This document shows, piece by piece, positions 50,601 to 61,954 of a stretch of 64,000 nucleotides of DNA. A program made the position numbers and the translations under genes. Numbering within the stretch: the first letter of the stretch is position 1; each line of letters starts with the position of its first letter. The notes below the pieces were generated by a model that was given only the letters and a program-made list of their open reading frames with translations, did not search any database and had not been told where the DNA came from. This stretch comes from Mugil cephalus (lineage: Eukaryota > Chordata > Actinopteri > Mugiliformes > Mugilidae): assembly GCF_022458985.1 (NCBI RefSeq), contig NC_061771.1, positions 21,773,501-21,837,500 on the forward strand. The letters run 5' to 3'.

Positions 50601-53600
50601 CCCCATGCATGTCATTCTTTTCAGTGTATTTGCCTCCTGAACTGTCTTTCCGTTCGTACGTCTTCCTGCCTGTCTCTGCATCCATCCGGTTTTATTTTAT
50701 CGTTCGCTGTTAGCACCTCCAGTCTGGCTGATGGTTTGTTTCGACTGTCTCGTACACATCTCTCATTTTCTTTTCTTCCTCTACGGACTCGGAGCACCAG
50801 TGTTGTGTTAGACCGTATATCACCACATTTTTTTTCTGTGCCCTACTTCCTCCTTCTGTTCCTTCCCTTCCTCCTCCTCCTCCTCCTCTCTCCCTGTCCT
50901 GATTTGGAAATGCTTTGGGCTTCAGCGAATGATGGTGGATATTGAGGAAATTGAAACTATTCTCCGGTCAAATAAACAAGTCACAATTCAGTCAACCAAA
51001 TAATTCTGTGCTTAAATCTTTTTTTTTTTTTTTTTTTTTTTAGAATACAAATGCAGTTTTCACTCTGCCGAATGATTTTGACTAATCAAGGCTGTGCCAT
51101 ATATTAGCGTTGTTTCACGCTTTGTTTGTTGGGTTCATGAATCACCAGCAGTGCCTGTACATGGCCCAGCAGGTATTAAGCGGTAACTGTCCCTGAATTT
51201 GAGAAGAAAAGCTGTTCATTGGGTTGTTTCCTTAATAGACTGCTGAGTCTGTTTTACGGGCTGCTCAGCTTAATCCCATTTTGGTTGAATGAGTGAAAGA
51301 TCCCCACCTGGTGGCCAGTCAGGGTAGTAGCCTCTCCTCCACCGCACCGTCTCTGTTAACGCAGGGCCATGTGGAAATATTCTTCACACACCCACCTCCC
51401 TCTCTGAAGTATTTCTAGTCCCATATGGCATTATAAGAATGTGGACAGCTGATACAGAGGAAAAATAAAGTCTCGTCGCGTACGTGCATTCTTGTGACTG
51501 ACCCTTCGCTTTAGAAACCAGTACATTTCTGTAGCCAGAGATCCAACTTCCAAATCAGCACATATCTTATTTGATGCCTCATCCTGTTACGTTGCTGGCC
51601 GTTTCACATTTTCGACCATTTTATGTCTAAAAATGGTTTGCCCAAATCAGCCACATTATCTCCCCCCTACCCTTTTTTTTTTTTTTTTTGATGTGTTTTT
51701 TTTTGCTTTTATTTCCATGGAGCACACAGATGCATGAATTATAATCGGAGAAAAAAAAAAACCTTTAAATTTGATCTTGGTTGAACAATTCGACACGTAG
51801 TAAGAGCATTAGGGCCACCCATGAGAGAGAAGATAGGAGGAGGTAGATTTTTTTTTCATTATGCACTTGTTTCATTATGCACTTGTTTATACAGAGTTTA
51901 TACAAACCGCCTGTATCATCTGTAGTGAGCAGGATGGATAAACTGTGTGCGCTTGTTGGGACCCACAAGGAGTGCACCATGAGCGGTGTTTTTGTTTTGT
52001 GCGTCTGTGCCCGACTTCAGGACTCTATGGTCGGATAGGAACACACTCCTGAACCTGTTTGGAGTTTAGGTCCCGCTCTCAGTGGACAAGAAAACAGTGT
52101 GTGACAATATCCAGGCCACTGTTAACATGCAACAGTCCAATATAATATATCAGCAATATAACTGAAAAATATCAATTTTAAATTCTTAATATTAATTATT
52201 AATTAAGCCCCAGTACTTTTTTGAAGAGTATCAACGGTACCATACTCATACGGTACTGACGGTTTAAAGCTCTACTTTCTACTTTATTCTTGAAATTTCC
52301 ATTTTTTTCTCAAAATTTCCACTTCTTTCTCAAAGTGCCTGATAAAAAAAATCTACCTCCTCTAAATTTTTTTTCTCATGGGTGGCCCTAATACTCTCCG
52401 GTGGACACGGACAGTAAATAACGTAGAGGACGAGTCTTCTGTGTCAGTAGGGGATGACTGCATGACCCAAATGACTGCATGCTTTTACTCATTAAAAGGA
52501 GAATATTTAAGAGTCTACTGCTTTCTTACAGTTTGATATCATGTAAGGACACACAGTGATAAAAAAGACAACTCTGGACCCCGCTGTAGATGAATGCTGC
52601 CCATGTTCATTTTCTTCTTGTTCAGCTGCCTTGGCGCTGGAGGCATGGCCTTTCCCAGTTCTTTTGTATCGGGGGCACTCCTGGTAGAAACAAGTACACC
52701 TCCCCCCTCTCCTTAACCTCCTCTTCAACCACTTGTTTACACTCTGTTGTCTCTCTCGGATCTCCCTCCCCCCCTCTACCTTTTCCCCTACCTGTCCATC
52801 ATGCCCTCTCGTGCCCCGCCCCCTACTACCCTGACCAATTGAAGGACGGATGAGGAGGACGGAGAGGACGAGTCGGGTGCCTCGCGCGGGGGCGTGCACG
52901 ATAACCTGTACCGCGTTCACATGCCCAGTCTCTACAGCTGTGGCTCCAGCTACGGTAGCGAAGCTAGCCTGCCCGCTACAGCGCACACTGTCAGCAATGC
53001 CCCCGTCACTGAATACATGTGAGTTAGCACCCACTGCCTGCCATAGGTAGCTGATGCTTGCCCCCCCTCCTGTGACCCAGTCTAGCAGCGTAGCCGTGCT
53101 CTCTGCCTGCGATATGATGAACTTAGAATATCTGTTAGTATTTATCGATCGCATGTCCATCGTGACACACAGCATTTGTCACTCAGTGGGTCAGAACCCG
53201 TCACTCGCTTTTGACTTTTCGATGCTGGTAGAAACGTAGCGGTTAGCTGTACTAGTCAGAATCTGCCTGTTTAAGCCCACCATGTAAGCAAAACCTGATG
53301 AAAAACAAGACTTGCACCTTGTAGCATGAGTCGTTAGTAATTCTTCCACACTGCTTGCTGTATGTTGGACTGAATCGCTTGCTCTGTGTACAACAGAAAT
53401 AAGCATATGTAGTTGTTCTTGCTGTTACTCTTTAGTTTTTACAAGCACAACATTTAGAGACGTAAACTCTCGTGCTTGTACAACTTTACTTTAGAGTTTG
53501 GACTGTGCTCATCCTGTTTTATCAGCATCTATATGTCCAACAATACTGACAACCAGAGCACACATGGCTGCAGATTGATTGGTCGATTCTACGGTCCAGG

Positions 53601-56097
53601 TTGTCTCATGTTGAATATTTCATTAGCTTGACTCAAAGCTGAACTCTCAGTGCAGAGCAGCACAGTCTCGTACAAGTTATTGTTTGAATGATCTGTCAGT
53701 GGAACCAAAGGATCAAATTAGTTTAAATGTTAGCATTACAAACACTTAAAGGTATTCAGCACATTTTTTTTTAGAGTTATACTGTACATTTCAATTTAAA
53801 ACTTAAAGAAGAACTTCGAATGTGTGCAGACTAGTTTTGGTTTTTAAGCTCTCTTGGTGTAGCTTCAACAGTTCGGTCTGTCCCAGCTACTATTTCCTCG
53901 TAGAGCTGTAGCTCCTCCCCTAGTTACCCGCAGTGTCTCCGTGCTGTAATTAGATAAAATCAATTTGTTTTATAAAAACAAAACAAAAAAATAACAAAGT
54001 CTACAAACTTCTTCTTGTTTGGCCTATTTTAAATCTTCTTACATCCTTTAGTAATTGTTGACCTACAAATTGTCACCATGCAGTGTAGTTTGTTAAGAAT
54101 ATATTCCCTGATTCCTGTGGCTACTAAGGCTGATAAAAGCACTATTAAGAGAATATCTTCCCTTTTGTGCATTGTTTATGAAGAGCTTTTATTTATCCCA
54201 TTGCTATACGGTATCAAGCTGAAGTCCCTTGTTTGTAGTTTGTAATTAAGGCCATTTTTGTCAGATGATCAGGATGTGGTAAACGACCGACCGGGAGCTC
54301 AGCGGCAGGGTGCAGTAACACATGCAGTAACCTCTTATTCTATAATGCAGGAGCCAGAACGCAAACTTTCAGAACCCTCGGTGTGAGAACACCCCCCTGA
54401 TTGGCAGGGAGTCCCCTCCACCCTCTGTAAGTGCACACTTTCTAGAAACACACTCTCCCTCAGCTATCTTCCAATACCCACAGTGCAGCTGGGAAATACC
54501 GAAAAAAAAAAAAAAAAAAGCCCCTCAGAGACGGCAGCTTTGTTATTCTAGGTGTAACCAATCACGGGCACGGCGCAAACGATCCGCTCTCCTTTCTCAG
54601 ATGTTTCGTCATAGCGTGCTATGTGTGGATATTGGAAGGTAGCCCCCTTATCCCTACACCACTGCAAGTGTCCTCTGTGCTCAAACTAGATCATGGATCG
54701 CCTTCATGAAGGTCATTTTGGCAGCCTGGGGTAACTGGAAGCTCCAAAACGAAAAGCCCGCTGTTAGTCGGATCCGCTTTCAAAAGAGAGGGGGTTGATT
54801 GTTTTATAGGTGTAGCAACCGTTGGGTCACTCTGGACACAAAGTTGTCCTCTATTTCTGATGTAAAAAAAAAGTCTGGCTGGGTTCACCGTGGCTGTCAG
54901 TGCTGTGTGAGGAGACATTGTTCAACCTCAATGTTTTCAAGAGATACTGACGGTGGACTGTTGTGGCTTTGACAAGGTGCTGCTGGGCCTGTAGTTGTGA
55001 ATGTTGTTCAACTCTTTACATATAACAAACCAAACCTAAGCATGATTTCTTTTGAGATCCTTTCAGAATGCATTCCTTGGTTCGCGCCACCTGGCCGACC
55101 GACCCCCCCGGCGGTCCAAGCCTAGCACGTTTTGACAGTTCTGCCCCCTGAGCCCAAAAACTTCTAAAAGTTCCTGCTCCCCCTTTCCCCCCCTCCCTTT
55201 GTCCCCACAGTGTGTCTATGTGTGCATTTTCTGGTGTCCTCTGTTTCTGTGGCCTCCCCCCCAACTCCCCCCCGCCCCCCTCCCACACCCCCTTCCTCAC
55301 CCTTCACCATCGAACAGCCACAGGAGCCACTTATCTCCCTCAACACCTCCACTGTCGAACCGTAGCGGTGAACAAAAACGGCCGCCGTTCATCATCCTTA
55401 GACAGACAGGGACGTTGACCTCCTCCCCCCCACACCCCCACACCAGGAGGGGTGGGGGGGCGCCATCCTCTGCGGAGCCGCTCTCCTGTCTCCTGCAGTG
55501 ATGTGGAAACCAGAGGCCTCCAGCTGTGACTAGCTAGGTGTTCACCAGAAAAACCACTAACTCATACCAGGCTAACCTACTACATCAGAAGTAGAGCACT
55601 AACTACCAAAGACACCTGCTAATTTACAATAACATCATCCAAAAAATACCTAATCAGCTGTTACAATATAATCAATACCTGTTGTAATCAAACCCGGCTG
55701 TCCAAATGACTGGTCACTGTATTTCTGCTGTACATGTGTGTTTGTGTTCACCTCTCATTTCTATCTATTTATCTGTGTATAGAGTATAAATGAGTGTTAA
55801 TCATGCTCCGTCATTGGTTCCCATTTCTTCTTTTTGTCCTGTTTCTGTCTCTTTCTCCCGGCTTTTTATTGTTGCCAACTCTTGTCTCTTCCTTCCTTCC
55901 TTCCCTCCCTCCCTCCTTCTTTCCTCTGTGTCCTCTCTCTCTCTCTCTCTCTGTATATTTAGTACACCTCCAGTATGAGAGCGAAGTACCTGGCCACCAA
56001 CCGACCGGACCAGAACCGACGCTCCGTTCCCAACGACCAACTGGATCCCTCTAGCCGGCCTCACCCCGCCGCCCGACCACAGTCCTCGGTCCACTAG
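32901..56097 (+). CDS. ttyh3: Tweety family member 3 (TTYH3), complete, 14 coding exons
   Basis: TTYH proteins are five-pass plasma-membrane glycoproteins linked to large-conductance or volume-regulated anion currents; their pore role is disputed after structural work. Exons: 32901-33026, 41128-41324, 47019-47130, 47236-47456, 47637-47732, 47879-47951, 48077-48152, 49700-49755, 49869-49961, 50109-50201, 50285-50421, 52845-53018, 54351-54426, 55963-56097. All phases join to 554 residues (human TTYH3 523). Landmarks are PPWWVNLLHRLPHF (9-22), LLFLLFYSFWLCCRRRK, CCCTAWCVIIATLVCSAGI, WLGYLGLLLFDVLICLLVL, ISWGSLGLELA, GSHKALVEMQD, TALVDCRSLHMDYVQALTG, LYRVHMPSLYSCGSSYGSE and NTPLIGRESPPPSYTSSMRAK. 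Membrane segments are near 43-70, 90-115, 220-242, 252-272 and 394-418. N-glycosylation sequons occur at Asn136, Asn154 and Asn361. The C-terminal tail after KYLAT is longer than in human and diverges. No frame breaks were found. Confidence 0.96.
33165..33270 (+). repeat. tRNA-like segment, possible SINE head
   Basis: GAGTGGCCAAGTGGTGACTG resembles a Pol III A box, and GAGCTGTGGGTTCCCTCGC resembles a B box. The spacing is about right for a tRNA-derived repeat. It does not fold into a clear tRNA by eye, so a functional tRNA is unlikely. Confidence 0.35.
35289..35335 (+). repeat. (TG)n microsatellite
   Basis: An almost uninterrupted TG run in ttyh3 intron 1. Confidence 0.9.
35431..35457 (+). 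repeat. (GAA)n microsatellite
   Basis: Nine GAA triplets within a purine-rich stretch (about 35390-35530) on the transcribed plus strand of ttyh3 intron 1. Confidence 0.9.
35637..35755 (+). repeat. Two (AC)n microsatellites
   Basis: AC runs at 35637-35673 and 35732-35755 are separated by about 58 bases of unique sequence. The open frame spanning them is repeat translation. Confidence 0.9.
35880..36830. repeat. Possible non-autonomous element with GGC-CACG ends
   Basis: The left edge GGCTGCATCCACACGTCC and the right edge ACGTGTGAACGTGGCCTT are imperfect inverted copies of each other. An internal copy, GGCCACGTCCACACGTACG, lies near 35985. The interior has no coding potential that I recognise, and no target duplication was found. 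Confidence 0.4.
39355..39805. repeat. 5'-truncated sister of the hAT-like element in iqce intron 17
   Basis: It follows 26735-27225 in order: ATCAAGATGAAATGAAGA, then TTTAAACTCCTGTGTCTGT, GTGGCACAGTCGCACC, GGTCCAGT and ATATTAAAAA. The duplicated termini are not recognisable. Confidence 0.65.
41325..47018 (+). other. ttyh3 intron 2 (5.7 kb)
   Basis: Mostly AT-rich non-coding DNA. Near 42105-42225 a phrase (GATGGACCTCATATCAG / GATGAACTTCATATCAG ... AACACAT) is repeated twice, suggesting a decayed mobile element across 41790-42640. (TA)n lies at 43228-43248 and (TG)n at 46705-46741. No exon was recognised. Confidence 0.6.
46705..46741 (+). repeat. (TG)n microsatellite in ttyh3 intron 2
   Basis: A TG run with a single TTTG interruption, about 280 bp before exon 3. 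Confidence 0.9.
48861..49640 (-). mobile_element. Tc1/mariner-like transposon, internally deleted
   Basis: The terminal inverted repeats are CACTCACTGGCCACTTTATT on the left and AATAAAGTGGCAAGTGAGCG on the right, next to TA on each side. Between them, minus-strand remnants of a Tc1 transposase gene are recognisable, including the stretch complementary to GCAGCAACTGCGTGATGCTA and the region around ATGGATCCATCCTGCC. At about 780 bp it is roughly half a full element, and stops break every frame. It lies in ttyh3 intron 7. Confidence 0.85.
50422..52844 (+). other. ttyh3 intron 11 (2.4 kb)
   Basis: No exon was recognised. It contains poly(T) tracts (51020-51041, 51670-51690), pyrimidine-rich stretches at 50845-50900 and 52680-52800, and a duplicated CATTATGCACTTGTTT near 51857-51888. 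The last pyrimidine stretch supports the exon 12 acceptor. Confidence 0.6.
53019..55962 (+). other. ttyh3 introns 12 and 13
   Basis: Only exon 13 (54351-54426) was found here. The 55150-55460 stretch is very C-rich (many CCCCC runs) and gives long but unconvincing frames. A TTCC/CCTT tract and CT repeats at 55885-55952 form the acceptor tract of the last exon. Confidence 0.55.
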
Positions 56098-57483
56098 AGA
56101 CCAGCTCAAGCCCAACTACTGCCTGAATCCAGTTCTCACAGCCAATAGCAAGACGCAGCACAGCATCCAACCACAGCTGTGGACCCCTTAGTTTGCCGAG
56201 GGTCCACTTGGTTTCACCCACCAGAAGCGTCACATCCATCCACGACTCATCCACCGGGCGCCGCAGAATAAAACCAACCACCCTCAGCAGCCGCTGTTTT
56301 CCGCCTTCAGCTCCGGTCCATCGAGCTGCTCGTGCCACCACGGCCATGACAGCTCAGCCCAGATACCCACAATGCACAGCAACAAAAGCACCTCACCTCA
56401 GTTTCTTCTTCTTCTTCTTCTACTTCTTCTTCTTCTTCTCCTTCTACTGTTTGTCAAATATCTCCCGTCTCCTCTGGAATCCGTTCACTGCCTTCCAGCC
56501 GAGGCAGCTACCCACAACTCACACTCGCACACAGACAAGCGCATACACACAAGCACAGGCACACACACACGCACACACACACACACTGTACAGAGCTGTA
56601 TATAGCGAATATGTGCTTTATTCTGATCTCATGAAAAAGTAGACTGTTGAATCCTTACTGGTTATGTGGCGTGCTGCGTGTTTATTATGGAGATTTTTCG
56701 CTGTATCTTTCATGCAAACACATACACACAACTAGGTGGATAGTCTAACCGAACACTCGTCTGTATAAATAATAAGCCAGTGAATCGGAAAAGCCATGTT
56801 TAGGTAGAAACTCTACATTCTCTTCTCTTTAGCGTAACGTCGTCGTCAAAGACTCGAGCTCTCAAAGGTGTGTCTCCCTTTTCGTACTCGTTTACGTGCA
56901 CACACACACACAGTTACATGCACAAATTAATGCTTTCTTTCAAAATTCGAGCCAGGGATCCTTGTCGCGAGAGGAACTGCTTTGAACTTTGGGAAATGGA
57001 GTCGGAGGCAGTGGAACGTTAAGAAGGCTCAACCTGTGCCAAAAAAAACTGAGCGATAAAAACGAAGAGAATGCCTGATTCTGTCCTCGTCTCCCTACTG
57101 CCTGCCGGAAAGACTCTAACAAAAGGGGAGGGGGGGGAGAAAAAACCTCAAAGGGAATGCCCCCCTCCCCCCCAGAAACGAGGGAAGAGGAAAGACTCTT
57201 GCGAGGGAGAGATAAATGTAACGACACATTTGCCAGGTGCTATGTAAAGCAGTCAAGGCGATCAGGACTGAGGAGGAACAGAAACCTTTTTGTTAATGTG
57301 TTTTTTTTGTTGTTGTTTGTTTGTTTTTCATTCAGGGATGTGATCAGGAATATAAAAAGCAGTATACAAGGAATGGAAATTATCTCCTGAAACCTCCCGT
57401 AAAATAAAACAAAAAAAACAAAAAAATTCCCTGATAAATAATGTTACAGTGTTCAAAAATCAAGGAGTGGAGTGGGTGATATT

Positions 57484-57539
57484 ATTTTATTTTATTTTAT
57501 TTTATTTTATTTTATTTTATTTTATTTTAAGCTAACATT
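57484..57539 (+). repeat. (TTTTA)n pentanucleotide tract in the ttyh3 3' UTR
   Basis: About eleven uninterrupted ATTTT units lie on the mRNA-sense strand. Being all A and T, it may be unstable in length and resembles AU-rich UTR elements. Confidence 0.9.
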
Positions 57540-58554
57540 CAGGATGTGAAACTGTGACCAACTAGTATATTGTTTTTTCTTCAGTGCTGTTGTTTCTTTT
57601 ATTAATTATTATTTTGTTTTTTTGTTTTTTTATCAGTCTTAAGCCACCGGTTTCATTTTCTTTCTGCTTTGTTTTTACCCACAAGCACAAATGCGAGAAG
57701 TAAAACTCACTGACACTGCCAGTGGCTTTTCCTCCCGCTCCCGCAACTGTACAGTGTATAGAAACAGTAGTCGTGAACCCGTGCGTGCGATCGTGTGCGT
57801 GCGTGCGTGCGTGAGTGACATCACTGCAGCGTGATTGGCTATCGCTCTATCTCGGTGTTACTCTGTGTGAGTGCAGTGAACCGGTGTGTCCCGAGTGGCA
57901 CCGAGCAAACGCCGGCCCGTCTAGTCCGCGCTACGTCGGGCTGCGCACGTGTCCATGCACGCGCTTCACAAGCACACGCGACCCACGCTGCAGTCATCGT
58001 TCAAAACGCATCCTCCCCCGTTTCCATTCTCCCGTAGAGCTGTAGTAACTGCACGCCCTCCCTTTCTCCCCTGCACTGATTTGCATTATGGTTGAAGTTG
58101 TAGTTGGTAAATGCATTTCAAAGAAAAAAAGTAAAGAATAATAATTTCAAAAAAATGAGCGAGCAGAGCCCTAACATCCAAACACCTTTTTCCTGTACAG
58201 CATTTTAATATTGTATTATTAATCAACGACCACTTCTCTCGTATTAGCGAGACAATCTTACATGTGTGATTTTACTAGAAAAGGAAAATGTCCACGTGAT
58301 GGTAACAATGCTACCTATGGTTTAGTACTTTACAGTGTTTTATTGCACCACGGACGCAGACAGTGTTAAGACCTGTGGGACTAGTCGCTGATTTAATGGC
58401 CTTTCATAATGTTTTTAAACTCTTACAACACTCATCATATCACGACATGTTTTCTTCTTTTTTTTTCCTTTTTTCTTTTTTTAAAAACAAATCTTCTCTG
58501 TCTTGTAAAAATCAGACGTTAAAGATAAAATAATAGCTAGCTGTTTTGTAGGAG

Positions 58555-58560
58555 AATAAA
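58555..58560 (+). terminator. Candidate proximal poly(A) signal of ttyh3
   Basis: AATAAA is followed within about 60 bases by a T-rich stretch (GTCTTGCAATGTTTT). Confidence 0.4.
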
Positions 58561-58958
58561 GGCGAGAGCAGCGTTTTTCCTCTCTTATTAATGGTGAATG
58601 ACTCTCTTGTCTTGCAATGTTTTAATAAGACTATTCCAGTGTGGTCTGCACATCTGACTTAAAGGTGTATTTGAAGGTCTGTGCTGATGCTTTCAGAGAT
58701 CCGACCAATATCTGGCACAGTACGTCTCGGTCTAAAAACGAAAAAGAACCACGGTCACTTTTAAGAGTGTGTGTGTGTGTATATATGTGTGTGTTTGTGT
58801 GTGTGTGTGTGCGGCATTCACAGGGCTTCAAATACACCTCTGTACAGATGTGAGAGACAAGACAATGTTTTCTATGGCTGTTTTCATTTTCTGATGGTTT
58901 AACTAAGATATTAATAATATACATGTCGAAACTGTGGTAATGAAATCATTCAGCCTGG

Positions 58959-58964
58959 AATAAA
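58959..58964 (+). terminator. Candidate distal poly(A) signal of ttyh3
   Basis: AATAAATGTTTAAAAAAAATG, with GT-rich text (GTTGTCGTGTGTG) further downstream near 59140. It is the last strong signal before sequence that looks intergenic. Confidence 0.5.
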
Positions 58965-58980
58965 TGTTTAAAAAAAATGA

Positions 58981-61954
58981 AAAAAGAAAAGAAATTAAAG
59001 CAACTTTAACGTAAAAAAAAATCAAGAGCGTCTCTTCCTTTTATCTTCCTGCTGCTTCCTTTGTAATGTTTGTACTCAGGAACCGAGAACACGAAACAAA
59101 ATGTTCTCCTGGAAACACCTAACACAAGACTATGGTGTTGTCGTGTGTGATTAAAATGTTTGCTGTGTGTATTTGTATATTAGTCTCCTTGTCATAACCC
59201 ACATTACGGCCATGCTCAGCCTCACCTTATTATTGATGGGATTCATTTCGGTGCGTTGTCTCCTGCTTAATGGCGATCAGTAACGAGGCAGCACCAATTA
59301 TGTCGAGTAGAGCGTGAAAGTGACTGATGATTGATGGCGATGAAATGAGAGAAATACACCTCCATTAATCTGACACTTTCTCGGTGATGAAGAGCGCATT
59401 TAATGTCGTGTTTTATCCATTTTACACTTCCATTTGTGTTTGTGTTGCTGCTGCTGATGATGATGGCTGGAACATGAGCGATTTGCTTTATCTGTCACTT
59501 CATCACCTCCAGATGGTATTAATGTGGTATTCAGATTTTTAGTTTTGGGTACTCGAATTATACAGCGATGTACAAATACTCCATTACAAGTTATGAAAAG
59601 TCCATGAAAAGAAAAATACTACAGGCCAAACGTTTGGAAGAAACTTTAAGCTTCTGTTCACAATGTCTTTCTTAAAAAAAAAAACAGCATGAGTTCTATG
59701 TATTTGATGTATTTACTACTAAATGATCAGGCTTTGATGATTTTATTGGTATGAACCATTTTCCTCAGTTTTCCTTCAGGTGTACTTTAATGCTACCCGA
59801 ACATTGCTGAATAAATGTCAACAAAAGAAAAGAAAGGATTTAGTTTTAGGGTCGAGAAGATGCACAAGAGCCACAACTTCAGTGCAAAAGTTAAATAAAT
59901 AAATCCCAGTTTGCATTATTCACTTTAACTCTTGGGGCTTTTGAGAATCTTCTTTTATGTACAAATCTGACGTTGCTTCCAAACTCTTGGCCTGTAGTGT
60001 ACATAAACATAAGAATATAACTTTGTTTGAGTGCTGGTTGTATCTCTCTGATTAGCGTAATGTGACATGTGACCTCAGTAGACATACGTGTGTGAGCATC
60101 ATGTTACTGTTGAGGCGCTAGTTTGAACTGGGGGTTGCAGAGACAAGTCGACTTCTCTCCTGTTAGTCACTGATCACGTGACAATAACAACACGAATGCC
60201 TCCTAAAAGACAGATGAGGAGACCAGTGGGTCTTTGCAGCAAACTATAAGTGGTTCATAGAGCGTAAGGGTTATACTTCACCGAGGATGGAGCCCATTCT
60301 ACCGTGACATGTCATGTTATGTGGCATCCAAATCGATCCAAATCCTCTGTACAGCAGTCAATTAACAACTTCACTAAACACCCACTGGTAAAAGAGAAGG
60401 AGGTTAGACGTTTAGGTGGAGCTTTGAGTTGTTCCTAAAGTCTGTGTCAGGCTGCATCCTGCTGGCTGCTGCCATCGAGGAGTGTCATAGCTATGCGGTG
60501 GGTGGTGGGTGATACATGTCAGAGTGACATCCACAAGAATGAATGGCAGGTGTAAAGATCATTGAAATGTCACAAAATGGTCACACGGTGGATGTTATTT
60601 AGTCACTAATCTGTAACAAAGTATAAAACAGTTTGTTTTAATACCTGAACATGGCTGTGCAAAGACAGAATTGCAAACAATGAAGTCCCAACGTCCTCAA
60701 ACGAGTACTTGCTAATTGGTGGATTTGTTCAATTTGCGCGTCATATCTAAGTAGAAACGTTAACAAGCATAAATAAATAAGCTTTAACCTTAAACCACCT
60801 ATAGATGACAGACTAAACCAGATTTAAATGAAGCGGAATGAGTTGCGATGAAAACTAAAACGTCCCCATATGAGGACGCAGGGTCTCAGGAGGTTAATGT
60901 TAATGTGGCTGGTCGGTGTTGTTGAGTTGAGCTGAAGGCCGCCCCCTCTGGCTTCGTGCATCATGGTCGAGTGTGTCTCCCAGCCAGGAGGCAGCTGATT
61001 AAGTGCACCAGGTGGAGACAATCTGGAAATCAGGATGGTTTGGAGGCACTCACTCACAGGGCACTGAGGAGCGAGGAGTGTGTGAAGGAACTGGTGCTTG
61101 GGAAAAGGAGACTGCAGGATTAAAACTTGCAAAGATAGAAGAAGGAGCCGGTGAGCTTTTGAAACATTTTGCATCTTTGCAGCCTTTGGGTTGAGTGGTG
61201 GAGAAATCATATGACCAAATATAAGTCAAAATGTGCTGTGGAGAGTTATGTGTCTAAAATGCAAGATAAAATGGTATATATTTAATATGATGTGGATTTA
61301 AAAAGTATTCAAGCTAAAAGTAATTAATAAATAAGATAAACATGATTTGTGTGTATTTACAGGAGTTAAAAGCTGCTAAAGTTTGTAAGGTTAAAATCAT
61401 CATTAAATAGTGCTTTAAAATGTATTTAATTCATTTTTGGGTACTTTAAATATGAGTATTTTCTACTTATTTTGGGGTTAAATTTCAGTAGATTAAAAAT
61501 TAAGTATTTGATTTTTTGATCTACTTTAATCTTTATTTTGATGTTGATTGATTATGGTTTCTTGGGTACATTTTTGATCATTTATTTGTTTGTATTTTAA
61601 GGTTTTTCACCTGAATTTGCTTTGGACAATTTTCAAAAATAAAAGGAAGAAAAGAAAGAAGTCTGAATCTTGGTCATTGAGTGAATTCCAGTCTAATCTT
61701 CTGAGCAAGTTGCCTTTTCAAGTGGGGGAGCTGCAGTTTACACTTCACATAAGTGAAAGCCTCTTGACTTGTATTCCATGAAAGACTGACTCATCAGTGA
61801 CGTGTGTCTCTGTTACTGTACTTCTATATTCTATATCTACAAAAAGTATCTCATGTAAATTCAAATACTGTCAAACTTTCACCATGTAAGAACTTGTCGT
61901 TGTCTCCCCCTAGTGGCCGTAAACGGAAATACTATTTGAGACTATATGTGTGTT
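58981..61954. other. Region downstream of ttyh3; no gene seen
   Basis: AT-rich DNA without recognisable exons. A diverged reverse-oriented Tc1-like tail lies at 60440-60580. A GC-richer patch at 60920-61110 holds open frames on both strands but no familiar motif, and may be a decayed repeat. Confidence 0.5.
60440..60580 (-). repeat. Diverged Tc1-like tail fragment, reverse orientation
   Basis: The reverse complement reads ACCCACC...CATAGCTATGACACTCC, then TCGATGGCAGCAG. This is the same tail phrase as at 14760-14800 (CCATAGAAATGACACTCCTT and GATGGCAGCAG). Confidence 0.5.

Larger units (their letters stand above)
56098..58980 (+). other. ttyh3 3' UTR (about 2.9 kb)
   Basis: The stop codon is followed by a long non-coding stretch with (TTC)n at 56398-56440, AC runs near 56555-56585, the ATTTT pentamer tract and a GC-rich, CG-containing stretch at 57775-58030. 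It ends near two AATAAA signals. Its extent is inferred from the signals, as no transcript was seen. Confidence 0.55.

Noticed and set aside
52507-53175. 222-codon minus-strand frame
   Set aside because: It is antisense to ttyh3 exon 12, whose plus-strand translation is strongly conserved. No independent evidence supports it.
55199-55501. Possible alternative ttyh3 exon in a C-rich stretch
   Set aside because: A CCCCACAG acceptor exists, but the translation is Pro/Ser low-complexity, no conserved exon is known between exons 13 and 14, and exon 13 joins exon 14 in phase.
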